Assembly (NCBI GenBank): GCA_021648045.1
Contig: JAKITM010000082.1
Location: forward strand, 1 to 10,203
Direction: 5' to 3'
Length of the DNA: 10,203 nt
From: Lysobacterales bacterium
Lineage (GTDB): Bacteria; Pseudomonadota; Gammaproteobacteria; Xanthomonadales; SZUA-36
Positions 6,922-10,203 of this stretch are shown here, in pieces. Under the pieces are notes generated by a model, which did no database searches, had not been told where the DNA came from, and was given only the letters and a program-made list of their open reading frames with translations. The position numbers were made by a program, and so were the translations under genes. Position 1 is the stretch's first letter. Each line of letters starts with the position of its first letter.

Positions 6922-9165
6922 TCAAGAAGCTTTAGTCGATTTTTTTACCTTCGTCTCAGCAAGTATTAATTCTATTTCTATCTTGCTTTCTTTGGAAACT
7001 CTAGCCTGCCGGCGTTGTCGTTTTAAGCGTTTTTGGATCATTACTGGACAGGCATGATCGTTGTAATAGACCACCTGGCAATGCAAGCAGTACATACATT
7101 CATTAACATTTATATTGCCCTCTGGATGAATTGCCTGAACCATGCACTCATTGCTACAGCGCTGGCAGGGCGAGCCGCACTCCTTATAGCGTTTAAGCCA
7201 TGAAAACATTCGTAGCCTGCCGGGAATAGCTAGGGCTGCGCCCAATGGACACAAGTAGCGGCAATAAAAGCGTTCGATAAACAGGCCGGGTAAAAGAACC
7301 GCGATTGCAAAGATCACAAATGGCCAGTCACGCATAAACTTTAGAATTATCGCAGTCTTGAATGGCTCAATCTCAGCCAGGCGTTCAGCCCAAGCCAGGG
7401 AGTGGAACGAGAACCCGAGCAAAACCAGAAAAATAAGGTATTTCAAGGCCCACAGGCGTTCATGCAGGCCCCAGGGCAAACGGAGTTGGGGAACCTTTAC
7501 CCGCTTGGCAATACGGTTAAGTAATTCCTGCAATGCCCCGAATGGACACAGCCAGCCACAATATGGCCCCCGCCCCCAAAACAATAATGCGGCCGCCACC
7601 GCGCCCCAAAGAATAAATATCAGCGGCTCCATCAAAAAATATCCCCAGCTGAATCCGCTGACCAAGGCGCTGAATACGGCCAGTATATTGACCACCGATA
7701 ACTGAGCATTTGCGTACCAACCAATCGCAAACAAAGTAAAGATTAGAAAACCAATTCGGATACGATCAGCTAGCTGTGGGCGTTTTACTAACGAGTCCTG
7801 AAAAAAGAACATTACCGTCAGCGCTATTAATGCAGTCAACAGCACTAGCACCTCTGGTAGCTTCAGCAGCCACATTTTCATCCACAAAGGCGCATCTTCA
7901 GCCGTTGGTTCTGGCAGCCCCAGTTTTTCCCGTAAACCGGATAAAACAGAGCTTTGCTTGGGCTTGCTAAACAACAGGTATTGTTCTGATAATTTATAGC
8001 TCAGATCGAAGGTAAGGAATACTTTCTCGACCGGCCCAACACTACGCCCTACCAACAACTCAAGTTGCCAAGGTTCTGCAGGGTTGAAGTTATGCTCCGC
8101 AGAAACTTTGAAAATATCCACATTCTTAAAATCTGGTGCAGCGCTTGCTACCACCCGACGTAGCCGCTTGTGCTGATAATCGTGGAATCTGATCGTTGTA
8201 TCACCCTGGCTTATTTTGAAACGATCAAAAATACCACCACGCACATAGCCAGAACCTTTGAATGAATAACGACCATTACTGGCAAGCACAATGGCATATT
8301 GATTAGGCTCCAGCCAGTTCAGCATGTTTTTGTACTCACGCTCACCAAGCATGCTTTTACCAATAGTTGGAACTGATACTACCGCAGCATATAAATCAAT
8401 AAATATATCTTTGGGACTGCCTTCTTCTGTGCGTGCTATAGCAGCAGTGTTGCCAGATTGCTCAAAGGCGGCATTGATATCGGCCAGTGACAGCGTCAAC
8501 CTGGCTACTGAACCCTCATCAATCAGGGTTTGCCAACCTGCTGTTTTGGTAATATCTGTATTGATAGTGGCTATTGGACCAACTTGCCTGGCTTTTGCCT
8601 GTAAATCACTCAGACCAAACCATCTGGCGACCTTGATTGCGCTGCGCAATATTGTGTCATCCATAACCATAACTGTTACTGTCGCACCAGTAACCGCATC
8701 AAACTGATGCGTGCTATTGGTATCACGAACATAGTTACCGATATCCAAACCTACATATTTATCCAGCACAGCCAGAATGCGACTCTCTGGAATACCTATC
8801 AGGACAATAGGTTCATGGTGCTCTACCAACAGTACCTGACGAATAATACCGCCAGTATCCATGGCTATAAGCTGATATATTGGCTTACCAGAATAGCCAG
8901 TGGAGTTGACAAAGTCAGTATTGAGGAATACATACCCAAGGAGCTTGCCATTTCCTAGTATCTCAATAACCGGGGGGCCACCAAGAACCCTACCATAGCG
9001 CTCTGCCCCAGGAAATATTGTGGCCGCAGTCATTGAATCGGTGAAACGCGTCAACTCAAATTCTGTAGCACTCTGGTTGGCATGCGCATGCAGCGAACAT
9101 AGCATCACCAGAACCAAGAAAAAAACAACGGTAAGAGAGTGAAACCCTGATTTATTACTAGTCAA
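6922..9165 (-). CDS. nosR: NosR, membrane flavo-iron-sulfur protein for N2O reduction
   Basis: A 747-residue membrane protein required for nos transcription and for sustaining NosZ activity, probably as an electron donor or activator. In order: a signal or anchor helix (about 10-28); a periplasmic FMN-binding domain with TGATVT (159-164), where a Thr would carry covalent FMN attached by ApbE; further membrane helices between about 435 and 630; two cytoplasmic CxxxCP motifs, CGWLCP (536-541) and CRYLCP (635-640); and a C-terminal polyferredoxin with C663, C667, C670, C674 and C690, C693, C696, C706 for two 4Fe-4S clusters. The basic tail is usual. The start codon is TTG, with a modest AGCAGG 7 bases upstream; the first in-frame ATG would cut into the signal helix. 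No apbE (nosX) gene is present in the window. Confidence 0.96.
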   Translation of the reverse strand: MTSNKSGFHSLTVVFFLVLVMLCSLHAHANQSATEFELTRFTDSMTAATIFPGAERYGRVLGGPPVIEILGNGKLLGYVFLNTDFVNSTGYSGKPIYQLIAMDTGGIIRQVLLVEHHEPIVLIGIPESRILAVLDKYVGLDIGNYVRDTNSTHQFDAVTGATVTVMVMDDTILRSAIKVARWFGLSDLQAKARQVGPIATINTDITKTAGWQTLIDEGSVARLTLSLADINAAFEQSGNTAAIARTEEGSPKDIFIDLYAAVVSVPTIGKSMLGEREYKNMLNWLEPNQYAIVLASNGRYSFKGSGYVRGGIFDRFKISQGDTTIRFHDYQHKRLRRVVASAAPDFKNVDIFKVSAEHNFNPAEPWQLELLVGRSVGPVEKVFLTFDLSYKLSEQYLLFSKPKQSSVLSGLREKLGLPEPTAEDAPLWMKMWLLKLPEVLVLLTALIALTVMFFFQDSLVKRPQLADRIRIGFLIFTLFAIGWYANAQLSVVNILAVFSALVSGFSWGYFLMEPLIFILWGAVAAALLFWGRGPYCGWLCPFGALQELLNRIAKRVKVPQLRLPWGLHERLWALKYLIFLVLLGFSFHSLAWAERLAEIEPFKTAIILKFMRDWPFVIFAIAVLLPGLFIERFYCRYLCPLGAALAIPGRLRMFSWLKRYKECGSPCQRCSNECMVQAIHPEGNINVNECMYCLHCQVVYYNDHACPVMIQKRLKRQRRQARVSKESKIEIELILAETKVKKSTKAS

Positions 9166-9214
9166 TTTATTGCCTGCTAAACACGAGACCCTAGGCGGGT
9201 GAAGTCATGGGCAT

Positions 9215-9220
9215 ATTGTA
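9215..9220 (-). promoter_or_regulatory. -10 element of the nos promoter
   Basis: TACAAT on the minus strand matches the sigma-70 -10 consensus at five of six positions. It lies exactly 22 bases downstream of the FNR-type box, the spacing expected when the activator site is centred at -41.5. Transcription would start near 9208, giving a leader of about 43 bases before the nosR TTG. Confidence 0.7.
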
Positions 9221-9242
9221 TGTTGCAGGGCCTGCTGATTCC

Positions 9243-9256
9243 TTGATTCAGGTCAA
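9243..9256 (-). promoter_or_regulatory. FNR/DNR-family activator box upstream of nosR
   Basis: The top strand reads TTGATTCAGGTCAA, matching the FNR/Anr/DNR consensus TTGAT-N4-ATCAA at nine of ten specified positions. It is centred about 84 bases before the nosR start codon and at -41.5 relative to the predicted transcription start, a class II activator position. This predicts induction under low oxygen (FNR/Anr) or nitric oxide (DNR/NNR). These regulators recognise near-identical sites, so the box cannot say which one acts. Confidence 0.8.
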
Positions 9257-9333
9257 TCCTAGTTACAATTATTAACCGGCCAGCTTGTTTCTCCCTGAGC
9301 CTGTTTCCCACTGACAAAATAGCATCGGCCTGT

Positions 9334-9351
9334 TTAACACCCTTAACACCC
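9334..9351. repeat. 9-bp tandem duplication TTAACACCC
   Basis: TTAACACCC is present twice in perfect tandem within the divergent intergenic region, followed by further C residues. It is probably a slippage product; no binding protein is suggested. Confidence 0.7.
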
Positions 9352-9673
9352 CCCACTGCTCATAGGTATAAAGCCAGATTGATTCAAGGTTGGCCTTGTG
9401 CGAGTGCTCTAATGGTATGCTTTGCTGTCATTTAATATGCTTATGGTGTACCAGCGATAAACTCAGCGCCATAAGTCGCTTACCAAGGGGCTATGTAGCC
9501 AAAATCATAAACCCTATTTTGTTCAAATTCACCACAACGGCTGATTTAACTCGCCTTGCGGCCTCCAATCTGTAATTTTCACGCGTGTTAAACAGGAATA
9601 GATCTTTCATCTGCCAGCCCCTGCTATTATTAGTGACTTAGCAAGTATAAACTACTGCATTACGAGCTAAACC

Positions 9674-9678
9674 AAGGA
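9674..9678 (+). promoter_or_regulatory. Ribosome binding site for TTG-started dbpA
   Basis: AAGGA lies 8 bases before the TTG at 9687. The conserved DbpA sequence begins a few residues later, and no ATG occurs in a suitable place until well inside the conserved region (Met27), so this site decides the start. Confidence 0.7.
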
Positions 9679-9686
9679 AATATATT

Positions 9687-10203
9687 TTGAACTCAACAGA
9701 TTTTTCATCACTAGATTTAAGCGCGGAACTGCTTAAAAACCTGCAATCGCTCGGCTACGAGAAGATGACGACTATTCAGGCACAGAGCCTGCCGCATATT
9801 CTGGCGGGAAAAGATGTTATTGGGCAGGGAAAAACTGGTTCAGGGAAGACTGCGGCGTTTGGTTTGGGTATATTGCAAAAACTTGATGTGAAAAATTTCG
9901 AGCTACAATCTTTAGTTTTGTGTCCAACACGGGAACTGGCTGACCAGGTTGCTAAAGAAATTCGCAGGTTGGCCCGCGCTATTGGCAACATTAAAGTGCT
10001 AACCCTATGCGGTGGAATGCCGTTTGGCCCACAAATTGGCTCACTGCAACACGGCACTCATATTATTGTGGGTACTCCCGGGCGGATTGAAGACCACCTG
10101 AGTAAAAAAACACTGAATCTTGGTACGCTAACAACACTGGTGCTGGATGAAGCCGATCGGATGCTGGATATGGGTTTTCAAAAATCACTGGATATTATCC
10201 TCC
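9687..10203 (+). CDS. dbpA: DbpA-type DEAD-box RNA helicase, N-terminal part
   Basis: The first 172 codons of an ATP-dependent RNA helicase, cut by the window's right edge. DbpA acts in large-subunit ribosome assembly and is targeted to 23S rRNA hairpin 92 by a C-terminal RNA-binding domain not seen here. Translation from TTG gives (M)NSTDFSSLDLSAELLKNL, then the Q-motif region GYEKMTTIQAQ, motif I GKTGSGKT, motif Ia LCPTREL, GG (LTLCGG), motif Ib TPGR and motif II DEAD (VLDEADRMLDMGF). The high similarity to E. coli DbpA (LCPTRELADQVA, RRLAR, LTLCGG.PFG, SLQH..HIIV) separates it from RhlE, SrmB and CsdA. One oddity is Gly where motif I usually begins with Ala. It is transcribed away from nos and functionally unrelated. 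Confidence 0.92.
   Translation, partial: MNSTDFSSLDLSAELLKNLQSLGYEKMTTIQAQSLPHILAGKDVIGQGKTGSGKTAAFGLGILQKLDVKNFELQSLVLCPTRELADQVAKEIRRLARAIGNIKVLTLCGGMPFGPQIGSLQHGTHIIVGTPGRIEDHLSKKTLNLGTLTTLVLDEADRMLDMGFQKSLDIIL

Larger units (their letters stand above)
9166..9686. other. Divergent intergenic region between nosR and dbpA
   Basis: No convincing gene lies in these 521 bases. The left end holds the nosR promoter and FNR-type box. The middle contains a perfect 9-bp tandem repeat TTAACACCC (9334-9342, 9343-9351) and three GCYTGTTT elements (9283, 9299, 9328). CACGCGTG at 9580-9587 is an 8-bp palindrome. The right end has a possible TATAAA -10 element (9646-9651) for dbpA, but without a good -35 partner. 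A 61-codon TTG-started frame at 9390-9575 has no recognisable features. A small RNA cannot be excluded, but no clear terminator hairpin is visible. Confidence 0.5.

Noticed and set aside
6866..6925. Longer TTG-started N-terminus for NosZ overlapping nosR
   Set aside because: The strong AGGAGG and the Tat signal both support the ATG at 6865.
9390..9575. 61-codon + strand frame in the nosR-dbpA intergenic region
   Set aside because: TTG start with no ribosome site and no protein-like pattern or domain.
9776..10057. 93-codon minus-strand frame
   Set aside because: It is antisense to the highly conserved DbpA motifs and is a shadow frame.
1..10203. CRISPR array, tRNA or rRNA genes, insertion sequence
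   Set aside because: No regularly spaced long repeats, no tRNA-like cloverleaf or rRNA stretch, and no transposase reading frame or terminal inverted repeats were seen.

Overview
The window comes from a bacterial chromosome, most likely a gammaproteobacterium, possibly marine or aquatic and able to respire anaerobically on nitrous oxide. Three things point there: a clade I (Tat-exported) NosZ in the order nosR-nosZ-nosD-nosF-nosY, a DbpA-type RNA helicase very close to the Escherichia coli protein, and a secreted polysaccharide-lyase-like protein with an aquatic-style C-terminal module. The genus cannot be fixed from sequence alone. Base composition looks moderate to A+T-leaning throughout.

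Layout. Positions 1-361 hold no convincing gene; they carry a small cluster of direct and inverted repeats and a likely sigma-70 promoter. On the + strand, 362-1789 encodes a secreted pectate-lyase-like beta-helix protein. It converges on a minus-strand nos operon that reads from right to left: nosR (9165-6922), nosZ (6865-4952), nosD (4929-3646), nosF (3649-2726) and nosY (2729-1902). nosD/nosF and nosF/nosY overlap by ATGA, so they are probably translationally coupled. Positions 9166-9686 form a long divergent intergenic region with a strong FNR/DNR-type promoter for nosR. On the + strand from 9687, a TTG-started dbpA runs off the right edge.

How the genes work together. NosZ is the periplasmic copper enzyme that reduces N2O to N2. 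NosR is a membrane flavoprotein and iron-sulfur protein needed for nos expression and for electron delivery or activation of NosZ. NosD, NosF and NosY form the periplasmic protein plus ABC transporter set needed to mature the CuZ centre. The nosL copper-chaperone gene that usually follows nosY is not in this window. The FNR box sits at exact class II spacing from a TACAAT -10 element, which predicts induction under oxygen limitation and/or nitric oxide.

I did not find a new biological system. The core is a textbook nos cluster with all metal ligands intact. The points worth a second look are smaller: the absence of nosL, a strong hairpin with 9-bp tandem repeats at the start of nosD, a perfect 10-bp inverted repeat at a domain border in the lyase gene, repeats at the left edge, and the C-terminal LFADGFEN tail of the lyase.
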